Of a stretch of 64,000 nt of DNA, positions 1-8,650 are shown one piece after another. The translations under genes were made by a program, and so were the position numbers. The notes beneath the pieces are model-generated. The model saw nothing but the letters and a program-made list of their open reading frames with translations. It did no database searches and was not told the DNA's origin. The stretch is from positions 93,860-157,859 of the forward strand of contig JAUNGC010000003.1 in the NCBI GenBank assembly GCA_030524745.1, read 5' to 3'. The stretch's first letter is position 1. Each line of letters begins with the position of its first letter. The stretch comes from Eubacteriales bacterium. GTDB lineage: Bacteria; Bacillota; Clostridia; Lachnospirales; Lachnospiraceae.

Positions 1-166
1 TGTGCTGCGGCAGCACGTCATTCCACTCCCGCGAGGTAAAGCTTTTTCCCTGCTTGGGAGTAAGAAAGGGCGTGTAATACCGGTCCATTCCTCCAAAGCA
101 GGCATGATGCGCGTTGCGGAAAATATATCCGGTAATCCCTTCCATCGGTGCAAAGTAGTATTCCAT
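1..166 (-). CDS. dus: tRNA-dihydrouridine synthase, N-terminal part (runs off window)
   Basis: The first 55 codons of a minus-strand gene are present; the rest lies beyond base 1. The protein opens MEYYFAPMEGITGYIFRN, and APMEGIT is the FMN-binding signature at the start of the Dus TIM barrel. Dus enzymes reduce uridine to dihydrouridine in tRNA D-loops with FMN and NADPH. The start at 166 is preceded by a purine-rich GAGAGGAAAG. The gene follows hemW on the same strand after about 70 bases and is probably cotranscribed with it. The family call is firm; the Dus subfamily cannot be decided from this fragment. Confidence 0.85.
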   Translation of the reverse strand, partial: MEYYFAPMEGITGYIFRNAHHACFGGMDRYYTPFLTPKQGKSFTSREWNDVLPQH

Positions 167-235
167 CTTTCCTCTCATTCCGCCGCATCAGCGGCATTTT
201 CATCTTATGCCAAAGCCGTCTGAACCGGCGCTTTT
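167..235 (-). repeat. Intercistronic hairpin element, copy 1 (hemW-dus gap)
   Basis: On the minus strand the gap holds a GCCGC-TGAT-GCGGC hairpin just before the ribosome site of dus, preceded by a GACGGC-TTTGGC-AAGAT stretch. A closely similar stretch fills the gap at 61784-61842 in the same position relative to the next start codon. The similarity covers the hairpin, the upstream block and the GGAA-rich ribosome site. Function is unknown; an mRNA-stability or translation element, or a small repeat family, would fit. Confidence 0.45.
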
Positions 236-1441
236 TCATTCTTCCTCCAGCAAAAACTGCGCCAGCACATAGTTGCTCACATCGATTCCTCTGGGCGTCA
301 GTTTCAGCCGTTTTTCGTCGTCATAAAAAAGAATCAGTTCTTCCTCTTCCAGGCGGTCCAGAACGTTTCCGTATATCTCCCGGATTCCTGCGCCGAACTG
401 TTCCCGGAATGCGCCGGCAGAGACGCCCGCCGTCATTCGAAGTCCCAGAAACATAAATTCTTCCATCCGTTCCGGCACCGACAAGGGTTGTACTTCCCGC
501 TTTCCCGTTTCCGTCTCCGCCTCCGACGGGTCGAAGATGCGCAGGTATTCCGTCAGGCTGTCCGTGATTTTCCACCGCACATTGTTGACCATGGAGGCCG
601 CTCCCAGCCCGAAGCCCACATAATCCGTCCGGTCCCAGTAGCCGATATTGTGCAGGCATTCCTTTCCGGCTTTGGCATAGTTGGAAATTTCGTAGCGGTG
701 ATAGCCATATTGTTTTAACACGGCCTGGGTTTGCTCATACATCGTCCGTTCTTCCTCTTCGGAAGGGAGTTCCTCGGTTTTCTTTCCATAATATTCGAAA
801 AAGGGGGTTCCCTCTTCAATAATCAGGCTGTAGGCCGAAATATGCTCCGGAGACAGGGCCGCCGTTTTGCAAAGCGTATCCAGCCAGCCTTCCACCGTCT
901 GTCCCGGCAGGGCCGACATCAGATCCACATTGATATTGGTAAATCCGGCTTTTCGCGCCGCTTTGTAGTTTTTTAAAAACGTGTCATAATCATGGATTCG
1001 CCCCAGTGCCTTCAGTTCTTTCTCCTGCGCCGACTGCAGGCCGATGCTGAGCCGGTTGATTCCGGCCGCCCGGCAGCCTGCCAGTTTTTCTTCATCCAGC
1101 GTGCCCGGATTGCTCTCCATCGTCACTTCCGCATCTTTTCCCAATTCAAAATCCGTTTTGATCTGCGCCATGATTTTCCGAATCTGTCCGGCGGACAGCA
1201 AAGAAGGCGTACCGCCTCCGAAAAAGACAGTACGCACGTAGAAATCACGGTATTCTTTCGCTTCCCGCCCGATCTGGCAACACAGCGCGTCCACATAGCG
1301 CGCGATCACGCCGTCCGCCGCGGGCGCGGATAAAAAATCGCAGTACAGGCACTTCTGCCTGCAGAACGGAATATGCAAATAAATACCCAGCGGCCGCTTT
1401 TCGCCTGCCGCCGGGTCTGCTTTGTAGTCAAACATCATCAT
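236..1441 (-). CDS. hemW: Radical SAM heme chaperone HemW
   Basis: 401 aa, full length for HemW. Cysteines 27, 31 and 34 form CxxxCxYCDF, which binds the radical-SAM [4Fe-4S] cluster. The aromatic and D-F that follow, in place of the extra cysteine of HemN, favour the HemW heme chaperone over coproporphyrinogen dehydrogenase. GGGTPS lies at residues 75-80 and a winged-helix-like HemN C-terminal domain follows. The start ATG overlaps the lepA stop as ATGA, so the two genes are translationally coupled. lepA-hemW is a conserved Firmicute pair. HemW inserts heme into acceptor proteins; older annotations call it oxygen-independent coproporphyrinogen III oxidase. Confidence 0.93.
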   Translation of the reverse strand: MMMFDYKADPAAGEKRPLGIYLHIPFCRQKCLYCDFLSAPAADGVIARYVDALCCQIGREAKEYRDFYVRTVFFGGGTPSLLSAGQIRKIMAQIKTDFELGKDAEVTMESNPGTLDEEKLAGCRAAGINRLSIGLQSAQEKELKALGRIHDYDTFLKNYKAARKAGFTNINVDLMSALPGQTVEGWLDTLCKTAALSPEHISAYSLIIEEGTPFFEYYGKKTEELPSEEEERTMYEQTQAVLKQYGYHRYEISNYAKAGKECLHNIGYWDRTDYVGFGLGAASMVNNVRWKITDSLTEYLRIFDPSEAETETGKREVQPLSVPERMEEFMFLGLRMTAGVSAGAFREQFGAGIREIYGNVLDRLEEEELILFYDDEKRLKLTPRGIDVSNYVLAQFLLEEE

Positions 1442-3255
1442 TTCCCATCGTCGAGTTTCAAAACGCTCATGAAGGCCTTCTGCGGGATCTCCACATTGCC
1501 GATCTGGCGCATGCGCTTCTTGCCTTCCTTCTGCTTCTCCAAAAGCTTCTTCTTACGGGTGATATCGCCGCCGTAACATTTCGCCAGCACATCCTTGCGC
1601 ATCGCCTTCACCGTTTCCCGGGCAATAATCTTGCCGCCCACGGCCGCCTGAATCGGAATCTCAAACAGATGGCGCGGAATCTCGTCCTTTAACTTCTCGC
1701 ACATCTTCCGGCCCCGCTCATAAGCGTTATCCTTATGCACGATGAAGGAAAGCGCGTCCACCTCTTCCCGGTTGATCAAAATATCCAGCTTCACCAGTTC
1801 CGACCGCTCATATCCCTTCATTTCATAATCGAAGGACGCATATCCTCTGGATCTGGATTTCAGGGCGTCGAAAAAGTCATAAATAATTTCATTCAACGGC
1901 AGTTCATACCGCAAAAGCGCACGGGTTTCTTCCATATATTCCATGCCCAGATAGCGGCCGCGGCGTTCCTGGCACAGTTCCATGATGGAACCGATGAATT
2001 CCGTCGTCACCATGATTTCGGCGCTCACTATCGGCTCCTCCATGTATTCGATCACGGACGGGTCCGGCAGATTGGAAGGGTTGGTCAGTTCAATCATTTC
2101 ACCGTTCGTCTTATGCACCCGGTATACAACGCCGGGAGCCGTCGTCACCAGATCCAGATTGTACTCCCGCTCCAGTCTCTCCTGAATGATTTCCAGATGC
2201 AAAAGCCCCAAAAATCCGCAGCGGAATCCGAATCCCAATGCGACGGAAGTCTCCGGCTCGTAAAACAACGAAGCATCGTTAAGCTGCAGCTTCTCCAGCG
2301 CGTCCCGCAGATCCGGATATTTCGCGCCGTCCGCCGGATACATGCCGCAGTAAACCATGGGGTTTACCTTTTTGTAGCCCGGCAACGGCTTTTCGCAAGG
2401 CCTGTCCCCATCGGTGATCGTATCGCCCACCCGCGTATCCTTCACATTTTTGATGGAAGCGGTCAGATATCCCACCATTCCGGCGGAAAGTTCTTCACAG
2501 GGAATGAACTGTCCCGCGCCGAAATAGCCGACCTCCACCGTGTCAAAAGACGCGCCCGTCGCCATCATTCTCACCCGCGTTCCCTTGCGCACCTTTCCTT
2601 CCATCACGCGGAAGAAGACGATAACGCCTTTATAGGGATCATACAAAGAGTCAAAAATCAGCGCCTGCAGCGGGGCGTCGCTGCTGCCGCCCGGCGCAGG
2701 AATTTTCGTCACGATCTGTTCCAGCACTTCTTCTATATGAATACCGTTCTTTGCGGAAATGAGCGGCGCGTCGTGGGCTTCCAGACCGATCACATCCTCA
2801 ATCTCTTCTTTCACCCGTTCCGGCTCTGCGCTGGGCAGATCGATCTTATTGATGACCGGAAAAACCTCCAGATCATGATCCAACGCCAGATACACGTTCG
2901 CCAGCGTCTGCGCCTCAATCCCCTGCGCCGCGTCCACAACGAGCACCGCGCCGTCGCAGGCCGCCAGCGCGCGGCTGACTTCATAGTTAAAGTCCACATG
3001 TCCGGGCGTATCGATCAGATTGAAAATGTATTCCTCTCCGTTTTGCGCCTTATAAATCGTGCGCACCGCCTGGGATTTGATCGTGATGCCCCGTTCCCGT
3101 TCCAGGTCCATATTGTCAAGAACCTGTTCCTGCATTTCCCGGCTCGTCAAAAGCCCTGTTTTCTCTATGATTCTGTCCGCCAGCGTCGATTTTCCATGAT
3201 CGATGTGGGCGATAATACAAAAATTCCTGATGTTCTTCTGGTTAATGTCGGCCAT
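1438..3255 (-). CDS. lepA: Elongation factor 4 (LepA) GTPase
   Basis: 605 aa, the normal LepA length. The G1 motif AHIDHGKST is at residues 16-24, followed by DTPGH and NKID, then EF-G-like domains II, III and V. The LepA-specific C-terminal domain contains GGDITRKKK and ends in a basic KRMR stretch. EF4 is a ribosome-dependent translational GTPase linked to back-translocation, ribosome biogenesis and stress. The ribosome site AGGAGG lies just before ATG 3255 and a clean sigma-A promoter lies about 70 bases upstream. hemW follows with a 4-base overlap. A 595-aa plus-strand frame across this region is an antisense shadow. Confidence 0.97.
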   Translation of the reverse strand: MADINQKNIRNFCIIAHIDHGKSTLADRIIEKTGLLTSREMQEQVLDNMDLERERGITIKSQAVRTIYKAQNGEEYIFNLIDTPGHVDFNYEVSRALAACDGAVLVVDAAQGIEAQTLANVYLALDHDLEVFPVINKIDLPSAEPERVKEEIEDVIGLEAHDAPLISAKNGIHIEEVLEQIVTKIPAPGGSSDAPLQALIFDSLYDPYKGVIVFFRVMEGKVRKGTRVRMMATGASFDTVEVGYFGAGQFIPCEELSAGMVGYLTASIKNVKDTRVGDTITDGDRPCEKPLPGYKKVNPMVYCGMYPADGAKYPDLRDALEKLQLNDASLFYEPETSVALGFGFRCGFLGLLHLEIIQERLEREYNLDLVTTAPGVVYRVHKTNGEMIELTNPSNLPDPSVIEYMEEPIVSAEIMVTTEFIGSIMELCQERRGRYLGMEYMEETRALLRYELPLNEIIYDFFDALKSRSRGYASFDYEMKGYERSELVKLDILINREEVDALSFIVHKDNAYERGRKMCEKLKDEIPRHLFEIPIQAAVGGKIIARETVKAMRKDVLAKCYGGDITRKKKLLEKQKEGKKRMRQIGNVEIPQKAFMSVLKLDDGK

Positions 3256-3321
3256 TGTTTCCTCCTGCTTTGCACTGGTTTGCGCTATCGTTCATCATGT
3301 GCTTGCCATGCATACAGAATC

Positions 3322-3350
3322 AGTATAACAAAGCCAAACGCGCCGGTCAA
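3322..3350 (-). promoter_or_regulatory. Sigma-A promoter of lepA-hemW
   Basis: On the minus strand TTGACC (3345-3350), a 17-bp spacer and TATACT (3322-3327). The expected start lies about 60 bases before the lepA ATG. Confidence 0.75.
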
Positions 3351-3356
3351 TCCGTT

Positions 3357-3974
3357 TTATCGCGTAAAATTCGTCAGAACCTTTTCATTGTCCGGATGCA
3401 CCAGACCGTTTTCTTTTCCAAGGGCAATACATTTGAGCATCCACGCCATGTTTTTCCCGATGTTATACATCGTCATCAGCCCTTCCTTGTCCTCTTTCAC
3501 TTCCTCCGGCTGCGCGCCGTAAACATGATTCCAGTAAGTCGAGGATACCACCGGCATGGAGCAGATCGTAAAGTATTTATTGATCACATCGAAGGACGCC
3601 GTCGTTCCCGCACGTCTTGCGGACAGAACCGCCGCCGCGGGCTTAAAGGCAAACGCTGATCCGCCGGAATAAAAAGCCCGGTCCATGAAGGTTAAAAGCC
3701 TGCCGCTGGGATGGGCATAATAAACCGGGGATCCAAATACAAAACCGTCGGCCGCTCTCGCCTTTTCCACGAATTCATTTACGATATCAGGAAATACGCA
3801 TCGACCGGTTTCCCTGCATCTGCGGCAGGCAATACAATCCGGTAGCGCCTCATTTCCGATAAAAAACTGTTCCGTTTCAATTCCTTCTTCGTTCAGCGCG
3901 CGTTCCACTTCGCGCAGGGCCTCATTCGTGCATCCGTTTTTGCGGGAACTCCCATTCACAAGCAATACTTTCAT
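3357..3974 (-). CDS. Flavodoxin-fold NADPH-dependent FMN reductase family protein
   Basis: About 205 aa. It opens MKVLLVNGSSRKNGCTNEAL, the phosphate-binding loop of FMN reductases (GSSRKNGxT). The motif CIACRRCRETGRC (about residues 50-62) is the cysteine-rich segment of iron-sulfur flavoprotein relatives, and GSPVYYAHPSG contacts the flavin. It probably moves electrons from NAD(P)H through FMN; the acceptor is unknown. ATG 3974 is chosen over the two GTGs just upstream because AAGGAG then sits about 10 bases away. The gene is monocistronic with a strong promoter carrying a perfect dyad (4053-4083), which suggests redox or ligand control. Confidence 0.85.
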   Translation of the reverse strand: MKVLLVNGSSRKNGCTNEALREVERALNEEGIETEQFFIGNEALPDCIACRRCRETGRCVFPDIVNEFVEKARAADGFVFGSPVYYAHPSGRLLTFMDRAFYSGGSAFAFKPAAAVLSARRAGTTASFDVINKYFTICSMPVVSSTYWNHVYGAQPEEVKEDKEGLMTMYNIGKNMAWMLKCIALGKENGLVHPDNEKVLTNFTR

Positions 3975-4052
3975 TGAAATCACCACTCCTTACTTTTGTA
4001 ATCCGATTTTCTCATGTTGCAGCGCGTTCCTTTGAACCGCTTTCTATTATCC

Positions 4053-4083
4053 ATTATAATTTGCGGTAGTTACTACCTGTCAA
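4053..4083 (-). promoter_or_regulatory. Promoter with 19-bp spacer and central 13-bp palindromic operator
   Basis: On the minus strand TTGACA (4078-4083) and TATAAT (4053-4058) are both perfect but 19 bp apart. The spacer holds the perfect dyad GGTAGT-A-ACTACC (4065-4077). A long spacer with a dyad between the two boxes is typical of MerR-type activation; HxlR-type redox repressors also use GTA...TAC dyads. It drives the flavoprotein gene, leaving a leader of about 70 bases. Confidence 0.75.
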
Positions 4084-4107
4084 TAGGTTTGAAAAATTTT
4101 CCGCAGC

Positions 4108-5514
4108 TTAATCCCCCAAATCCGCTCCCGACAATTCCAGATCCAGTATCCGCGCCAGCGGAACACAGGCATTATAACATTCCTCATATGTATTGGTCTG
4201 CGCTCCCATCTCAATCAGAAGATATCTGGGTTTTAAATGCATATTATACCGGTATCCCTTCAGATAAATCCGCCGGGTCAGCCCCGGATAATATTCGTTG
4301 CACAACGCCTGCATCTGAAAGGAAAACGCCAGATTATCCGCGATATTCTCATTTGGCAGGTATTCGATGTCCCCGTGCTTTCTGGTGCGGGACAGGCCGT
4401 TAAAAAACATGAACATGGCCGTATCCTGGCCCTCGATCTGCGTCACCAGTTTCCGGTCCGCCGCCACCTCATCGCGGTGCAGATCAATCACCACTTCAAT
4501 GCTCGGATATTCCTCCAGCAACTGTTCCAGAGCGGGCAGAGAATTGTTATACGCATAATCCCTGTTTTCCACGTCATATTTTCCCAGATGATGCATGACA
4601 TTGTAACCGTACTGCTCCCGCAATATCTGTGTCAGCACCTCGCCCACTCCCATGATCGTCGTGCTGTCGTCCCCCGGCACCGAATCGATAAAATCTTCCT
4701 GTGAATGCGTGTGATAAACCAGAATCTGCGGCTGATCGTCCGTCCTTTTTTCAATGGAGAGATCCCGGCCCAGCAGCGCATCCAGATTCAACTGGCTGCT
4801 GTCAATCACCGTGGAAGCATCCACCGCATAAAATTCCTTCACCAGCGGGTCAAATTTCCGGTAATAATCCCACTGATATTCCTCCACCTTTTCAGAATTC
4901 AACGCGCCCGCCATACCGCTGCTGAAAAGCCAACTGCCGATCTCGCCCTGCGCATTGATCCCGCTCTTTGCAAGTTCCTCCTCAGTTTCCGACATATTCC
5001 CCGATGCAGCGCCATCCATCTGCGCCCCATCCCGGGAATCATCTCCACCATCTTCTTTGCCTTTAAGTGCCTGACTATTCTCCTCTTCCAAAAGCTTCGC
5101 CAATTCACCATCCACCTGTATTCTGCCGTCGGAAGTTTCCGGCGTTCTCATTTCTTCTTCCGTGAGCGCATCCGTATATTCGTCCTGCCCTTCCGCCCGG
5201 ATGATATCTTCATAGGTATCCCTGCTTTCCAACTGCAGATTGATGGTCTTTTCTCTTCCATATAAATGTAAAATCGGGAACTGGCTGGTAATGACCTGCC
5301 ATATTCCCGTCTCCTGTGTTCCGGCGGCAAAAGAAAGAGCCGGGCACCAGAGAGAAAGCGCCGCATTCTCTACCTGTCCCAGCGCAAGCTGTCCGATGCC
5401 CTCTTCCTTCTTGTCTTCCTCCTTTTTAGGGAGCGAAAGTTCAATCACGCAAACAGCCAGAAGCGCCGCCGTCACTCTATATAAAATTCGTCTGACCCTG
5501 TCTTTTTTCTCCAT
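4108..5514 (-). CDS. spoIIP: Stage II sporulation protein P (SpoIIP)
   Basis: 468 aa. A membrane segment at residues 9-28 is followed by a low-complexity acidic linker to about 260, then the SpoIIP catalytic domain. Likely zinc or catalytic residues are in HTHSQE (268-273), DLHRDE (344-349) and the E of LIEMG (about 435). SpoIIP is the peptidoglycan amidase/endopeptidase that drives forespore engulfment with SpoIID and SpoIIM in the mother cell. It lies between gpr and lepA, a common clostridial order. No ribosome site precedes ATG 5514, and a sigma-E-like promoter ends only 5 bases upstream, so the message may have little or no leader. Confidence 0.93.
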   Translation of the reverse strand: MEKKDRVRRILYRVTAALLAVCVIELSLPKKEEDKKEEGIGQLALGQVENAALSLWCPALSFAAGTQETGIWQVITSQFPILHLYGREKTINLQLESRDTYEDIIRAEGQDEYTDALTEEEMRTPETSDGRIQVDGELAKLLEEENSQALKGKEDGGDDSRDGAQMDGAASGNMSETEEELAKSGINAQGEIGSWLFSSGMAGALNSEKVEEYQWDYYRKFDPLVKEFYAVDASTVIDSSQLNLDALLGRDLSIEKRTDDQPQILVYHTHSQEDFIDSVPGDDSTTIMGVGEVLTQILREQYGYNVMHHLGKYDVENRDYAYNNSLPALEQLLEEYPSIEVVIDLHRDEVAADRKLVTQIEGQDTAMFMFFNGLSRTRKHGDIEYLPNENIADNLAFSFQMQALCNEYYPGLTRRIYLKGYRYNMHLKPRYLLIEMGAQTNTYEECYNACVPLARILDLELSGADLGD

Positions 5515-5519
5515 GAGAA

Positions 5520-5549
5520 AATATATGCGCCCGTGATCCCGGTTTATTC
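5520..5549 (-). promoter_or_regulatory. Possible sigma-E-type promoter of spoIIP
   Basis: Minus strand GAATAAA (5543-5549), a 15-bp spacer and CATATATT (5520-5527), close to the sporulation consensus GHATATT / CATACANT. It fits known mother-cell expression of spoIIP. Its closeness to the start codon is odd and lowers confidence. Confidence 0.4.
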
Positions 5550-5609
5550 ATAACCTTTCTTTCGCCGCCACCTATACGGTCTTCGCTATCCTTTCATTAT
5601 AGCTTGCAG

Positions 5610-5950
5610 TCTGTCTCTGCGTCAGCCGGGCCGCCTTCTTTCCGAACCGCTGCCTGCCGTTTCTTCCTCCCGCGGCGCGCAGACTTTTGAAGCCATGCCT
5701 TATATGCAAAACGGTGAAATCCCCCAAAGCGTCCTGCCGTTCCTGTCGCCCGGTCCGCACTGTCTGAGCAGGCGAATCTTTGATTCGCTGCGAGTTTGCG
5801 GACCGGACGGCAGTCCGGAACGGAAGGACGCTTTGGCGGCGATTTCCCGTTTTGCATATCGGAATGGCGAAAAAGCCTGCGCGCCGCGGGGGGGAAGAAA
5901 CGGCAGGCGGCGATCCGGAAAGAAGGCGGCCCGGCGTCCGCAAAAACAGA
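5610..5950. repeat. Large foldback element E1 (341-bp imperfect palindrome)
   Basis: The whole gpr-spoIIP gap is one near-perfect inverted repeat. Arms of about 168 bases run from 5610 and 5950 to the tip GCGAATC-TTT-GATTCGC, centred at 5780. Both arms carry a core of about 38 bases (5692-5729 and 5831-5869) with the pattern GCCAT..ATATGCAAAACGG, then GAAAT and CCAAAG. Near the tip TGTCTGAGC in the left arm faces GAGTTTGCG in the right, an unpaired asymmetry that is also present in E2 (57885-58235). Frames across it are byproducts of the repeat, not genes. It resembles a foldback MITE or a REP-like family. Confidence 0.85.
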
Positions 5951-5961
5951 CCGCGGATTCT

Positions 5962-6873
5962 TTATTCTTCCAGTTCCAGCGCGATATTGATCCCTTCCGA
6001 AATGGTAAAACTCAGCCTCTTAATCATTTCATCGATATCCTTGCTCGTCACATACATATTGTTCAGTTCCGACAGCGCCTGGGGATGCTCCCGCGTCATA
6101 ATCATCTGCACGCCGTTTTCCTTTTCCAGCCGTTCCATAGCGTCCCCCACAATGGTAGCTGCGTCCACCACGGTCGGCACGCCGATCGCCAGAACCGGAA
6201 CGCCCAGCGATTCTTTTGTCAGCGCATTTCTGTGATTTCCCACGCCGGAGCCCGGATAAATGCCGGAAGTAGTCACCTGAATCGTCCGATTCAGGCGGCG
6301 CGTGCTGCGCGCCGCCAGCGCATCCACCACAATCAGAAAATCCGGCTGCGTTTCGGTCACAACGCCGTGAATGATTTCCGCGCTTTCCATGCCGGTTTTC
6401 GCCATCACGCCCGGCACAATACAACTGATCAGATGCATTTTTTCCTTATTATAAGCGGCTTTTCCAAACTCCATCACCACATGCCGGTTTACAAAAAGAT
6501 TATCCGCCACATGGGGTCCCAGCGCGTCCGCCGTCACATCCCGGTTACCCAGCCCCACAATCAATATAGACTGTTCCTTTTCCCGGTCGGGCATCACGCT
6601 CCTTAACTGTCTCGCCAGTTCCTTTGACACTTCCCGGTGGTACCCTTCATCCTGTTCCGCCATCGCCGGAGCTTCCAGCGTAATATAGGTACCGATCGGC
6701 TTTCCCATGATCCTGGCCCCGTTTTTTGTTTCGATCTTCACCCGGGTGATGTGTATTCCCGTTTCCTCCTTCTCTTCTTCCTCAAAGATGACTCCGTGAA
6801 TTTCCCCTCCGGAGTCCCCGATTCTTTCCCGGTCCTCCAGCGCCAGGTCCGTCCTCACCGTAAAACTGCTCAT
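5962..6873 (-). CDS. gpr: Germination protease GPR
   Basis: 303 aa. RTDLALE at residues 7-13 matches the autoprocessing region of GPR zymogens. The body contains GLGNRDVTADALGP and GIGVPTVVDAAT, typical of the aspartic-type GPR fold. GPR degrades small acid-soluble spore proteins during germination; it is made as a zymogen in the forespore and self-activates. The ribosome site GGAGGGAG precedes ATG 6873. It is divergent from rpsT and followed by foldback element E1. No convincing forespore promoter could be picked out in the short upstream region. Confidence 0.96.
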   Translation of the reverse strand: MSSFTVRTDLALEDRERIGDSGGEIHGVIFEEEEKEETGIHITRVKIETKNGARIMGKPIGTYITLEAPAMAEQDEGYHREVSKELARQLRSVMPDREKEQSILIVGLGNRDVTADALGPHVADNLFVNRHVVMEFGKAAYNKEKMHLISCIVPGVMAKTGMESAEIIHGVVTETQPDFLIVVDALAARSTRRLNRTIQVTTSGIYPGSGVGNHRNALTKESLGVPVLAIGVPTVVDAATIVGDAMERLEKENGVQMIMTREHPQALSELNNMYVTSKDIDEMIKRLSFTISEGINIALELEE

Positions 6874-6963
6874 CTTTTTTCTCCCTCCGCCGGCTATTCT
6901 CTCTCATAGTATACTATGCTTTGCTTTAAGCCATAGTTTTTGCAAAAATACGCAAATTATGTA

Positions 6964-6992
6964 TTGACAGAACGGTTTTCATCCCCTAGAAT
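6964..6992 (+). promoter_or_regulatory. Sigma-A promoter of rpsT
   Basis: TTGACA (6964-6969), 17-bp spacer and TAGAAT (6987-6992), about 90 bases before the rpsT start. Confidence 0.8.
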
Positions 6993-7005
6993 ACATTTGT
7001 ATGTT

Positions 7006-7038
7006 TCCATTCAAACGTCCGTGTCCTGTTTGAATGGA
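7006..7038 (+). promoter_or_regulatory. rpsT leader hairpin
   Basis: A perfect 11-bp stem, TCCATTCAAAC (7006-7016) with GTTTGAATGGA (7028-7038), closes an 11-base loop at the very start of the rpsT message. S20 autoregulation is known in enterobacteria; whether this hairpin does the same is inference. Confidence 0.5.
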
Positions 7039-7085
7039 CATTTTGAAGAATACGCATCACAGGTTGATTCAATGGAGGTATCATC

Positions 7086-7349
7086 GTGGCAAATATTAAG
7101 TCCGCAAAGAAAAGAATTTTAGTAAACCAGACCAAGGCTGACAGAAACAAAGCGATCAAGTCTTCTGTTAAGACCGCTGTCAAGAAAGTCCGCGTAGCGA
7201 TTGACGCGCAGGACAAGGAAGCAGCTAAGGCAGCTTTAATTGCTGCAACAGCTACCATCGACAAGGCTGCTACCAAGGGTGTTTACCATAAAAACACAGC
7301 GTCCAGAAAGGTATCCCGTCTGGCAAAAGCCGTTAACGAAATGGCATAA
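7086..7349 (+). CDS. rpsT: 30S ribosomal protein S20
   Basis: 87 aa, basic and helical, opening MANIKSAKKRILVNQTKADRN, the S20 signature. S20 binds 16S rRNA early in 30S assembly. The start is GTG at 7086 with GGAGG eight bases upstream. A GTG or other weak start with a structured leader is common for S20 and may limit its translation. The gene is monocistronic, with its own promoter (6964-6992) and a strong terminator (7362-7398). It sits beside gpr, as in many Firmicutes. Confidence 0.98.
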   Translation: MANIKSAKKRILVNQTKADRNKAIKSSVKTAVKKVRVAIDAQDKEAAKAALIAATATIDKAATKGVYHKNTASRKVSRLAKAVNEMA

Positions 7350-7361
7350 GTAAAAAATAAG

Positions 7362-7398
7362 ACCTCAGTTCCTGCCGTCACGGGAACTGAGGTTTTTT
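7362..7398. terminator. Bidirectional terminator of rpsT
   Basis: Stem ACCTCAGTTCC / GGGAACTGAGGT with T6 after it on the plus strand, and an A-run before it that serves the convergent DUF1284 gene. The DUF1284 stop lies inside the hairpin. Confidence 0.85.
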
Positions 7399-7832
7399 AT
7401 TTCATATTCTTTCTCCCTGCAAATGGAAATCCATTTGCAGTCTCCGCAGATTTCTTCCAGCTTTCCGGGCGCCGTCACACGCTCCCGGATTTTTTGCGTC
7501 AATTCTGTCCAGGTCAGTTCCTGGCCGGCTGCCAATCCGCATGCACGCAGCACGCTGCCGTCGTATTTTTTTGCATTCGGACAGCCGCTGTCCCGATTCG
7601 GGCAATTGGCGCAAATATCGTCCAGCCCTTCCGCCAGCCGCACGACGGTATCCGCTTTCAAGCTGTTTAAAACCGCCGCCATATTCCGGCAAAATCCGTC
7701 GCTGTAGCCATATCCTTCAAAAAAGCCGAGGCACAGTCCATGATGCGGGCGCAGATATACGGTTTCCCGGAATCCGGATTTTTCGTCACAGTCCGGCCCG
7801 AAGCCGGACTGCATCCGCTTTTCATTTAACAT
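7365..7832 (-). CDS. DUF1284 domain protein (cysteine-rich)
   Basis: 155 aa. RPHHGLC at residues 28-34 is the hallmark of DUF1284, and the cysteine sets CANCPNRDSGCPN and CGDCKWISIC suggest a metal or Fe-S site. Function is not established. The start overlaps the end of bioY by 11 bases, so it is probably the second gene of a bioY operon. A second Met at 7814 is an alternative start. Confidence 0.8.
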   Translation of the reverse strand: MLNEKRMQSGFGPDCDEKSGFRETVYLRPHHGLCLGFFEGYGYSDGFCRNMAAVLNSLKADTVVRLAEGLDDICANCPNRDSGCPNAKKYDGSVLRACGLAAGQELTWTELTQKIRERVTAPGKLEEICGDCKWISICREKEYEIKNLSSRDGRN

Positions 7833-8388
7833 GAGGCTTTAATACCTTAGTCAGCGCCACTGCCAGCGCGATCTTGCATAAATCGGGAATAATAAAAGGA
7901 ATCACACACCATCCAAGCGCCGTGCCGATGCCAATCGCTCCGCTCATTTTTGCGTAAACCACCATGAACCACGCTGTTCCGAACGCATAGCACACGGCCA
8001 GTCCCAGCACCATGGAAAGGATCATCACCGGAAGCTTCTCACCCAGTGCTTTGGTAAGTCCCCAATAGAGCAGGCCCGTCAGTAAAAATCCCAGAATATA
8101 GCCGCCGGTGGTTCCGAATAAAATACTCACGCCGCCGGAAAATCCAGCAAATACCGGAATCCCGATGGCTCCCAGCAAAATGTAAACGAGCACCGCCAAA
8201 GTGCCGCGCCGTCCTCCCAAAACGCCTACTGCCGCAAATACGGCGAATGTCTGCAGCGTGAAAGGAACGACGGTCGGAATGGAAATCCAGGAACAAATTG
8301 CGATCAGCACCGCAAAGACCGCAATATATGCCATATCCAGCGTGCTCCATTTTGATTTGTTAACAGATGTTACAGTAGTCTCAGCCAT
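7822..8388 (-). CDS. bioY: Biotin transporter BioY (ECF S component)
   Basis: 188 aa with about six membrane helices and the BioY pattern: FTLQTFAVFAAVGVLGGRRG, GGVSILFGTTGGYILGF. BioY binds biotin in the membrane and works with the general ECF module or alone. The gene has its own promoter (8459-8487) and a leader of about 65 bases. No BirA-type dyad was recognised over the promoter. Confidence 0.93.
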   Translation of the reverse strand: MAETTVTSVNKSKWSTLDMAYIAVFAVLIAICSWISIPTVVPFTLQTFAVFAAVGVLGGRRGTLAVLVYILLGAIGIPVFAGFSGGVSILFGTTGGYILGFLLTGLLYWGLTKALGEKLPVMILSMVLGLAVCYAFGTAWFMVVYAKMSGAIGIGTALGWCVIPFIIPDLCKIALAVALTKVLKPHVK

Positions 8389-8458
8389 TTTCTCATACTC
8401 CTTCGTGTAATACCCGATGAAGGCCGCCTTCTCGCGGTCCTTTTTTCAGGCTATTGCG

Positions 8459-8487
8459 AGTATAGCATCTGTCATTTTGATTGTCAA
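8459..8487 (-). promoter_or_regulatory. Sigma-A promoter of bioY
   Basis: Minus strand TTGACA (8482-8487), 17-bp spacer and TATACT (8459-8464). Confidence 0.8.
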
Positions 8488-8569
8488 CCTTGCTCCGAAA
8501 ACAGTTTACAATTTTCCGCATTCTCTCATTTTACGGCCTTTTCTTCCGTTTTTTTGCCCGGCACATACG

Positions 8570-8608
8570 AAGCCCGGCTGAACTGGAAAACACAGTTCAG
8601 CCGGGCTT
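8570..8608 (-). terminator. Terminator-like hairpin after the uracil permease gene
   Basis: A perfect 15-bp stem (AAGCCCGGCTGAACT with its complement) closes a 9-base loop. The T-run is weak on the minus strand and better on the plus strand, but its place just after the permease stop fits 3' end formation. Confidence 0.6.
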
Positions 8609-8650
8609 TTCCTTCAACTCTTCCGTTGCGCCTGACGGCCCGGTTATTTT

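Noticed and set aside
1735-3522. 595-aa plus-strand frame
   Set aside because: Lies antisense to lepA; histidine-, arginine- and phenylalanine-rich composition typical of a shadow frame, and no ribosome site.
4899-5366. Small arginine-rich minus-strand frames inside spoIIP
   Set aside because: They are alternative frames of the SpoIIP linker, without start signals.
5695-6606. 303-aa plus-strand frame over the E1 element and gpr
   Set aside because: Half is foldback DNA and half is antisense to gpr. The arginine-rich peptides are byproducts of the repeat.
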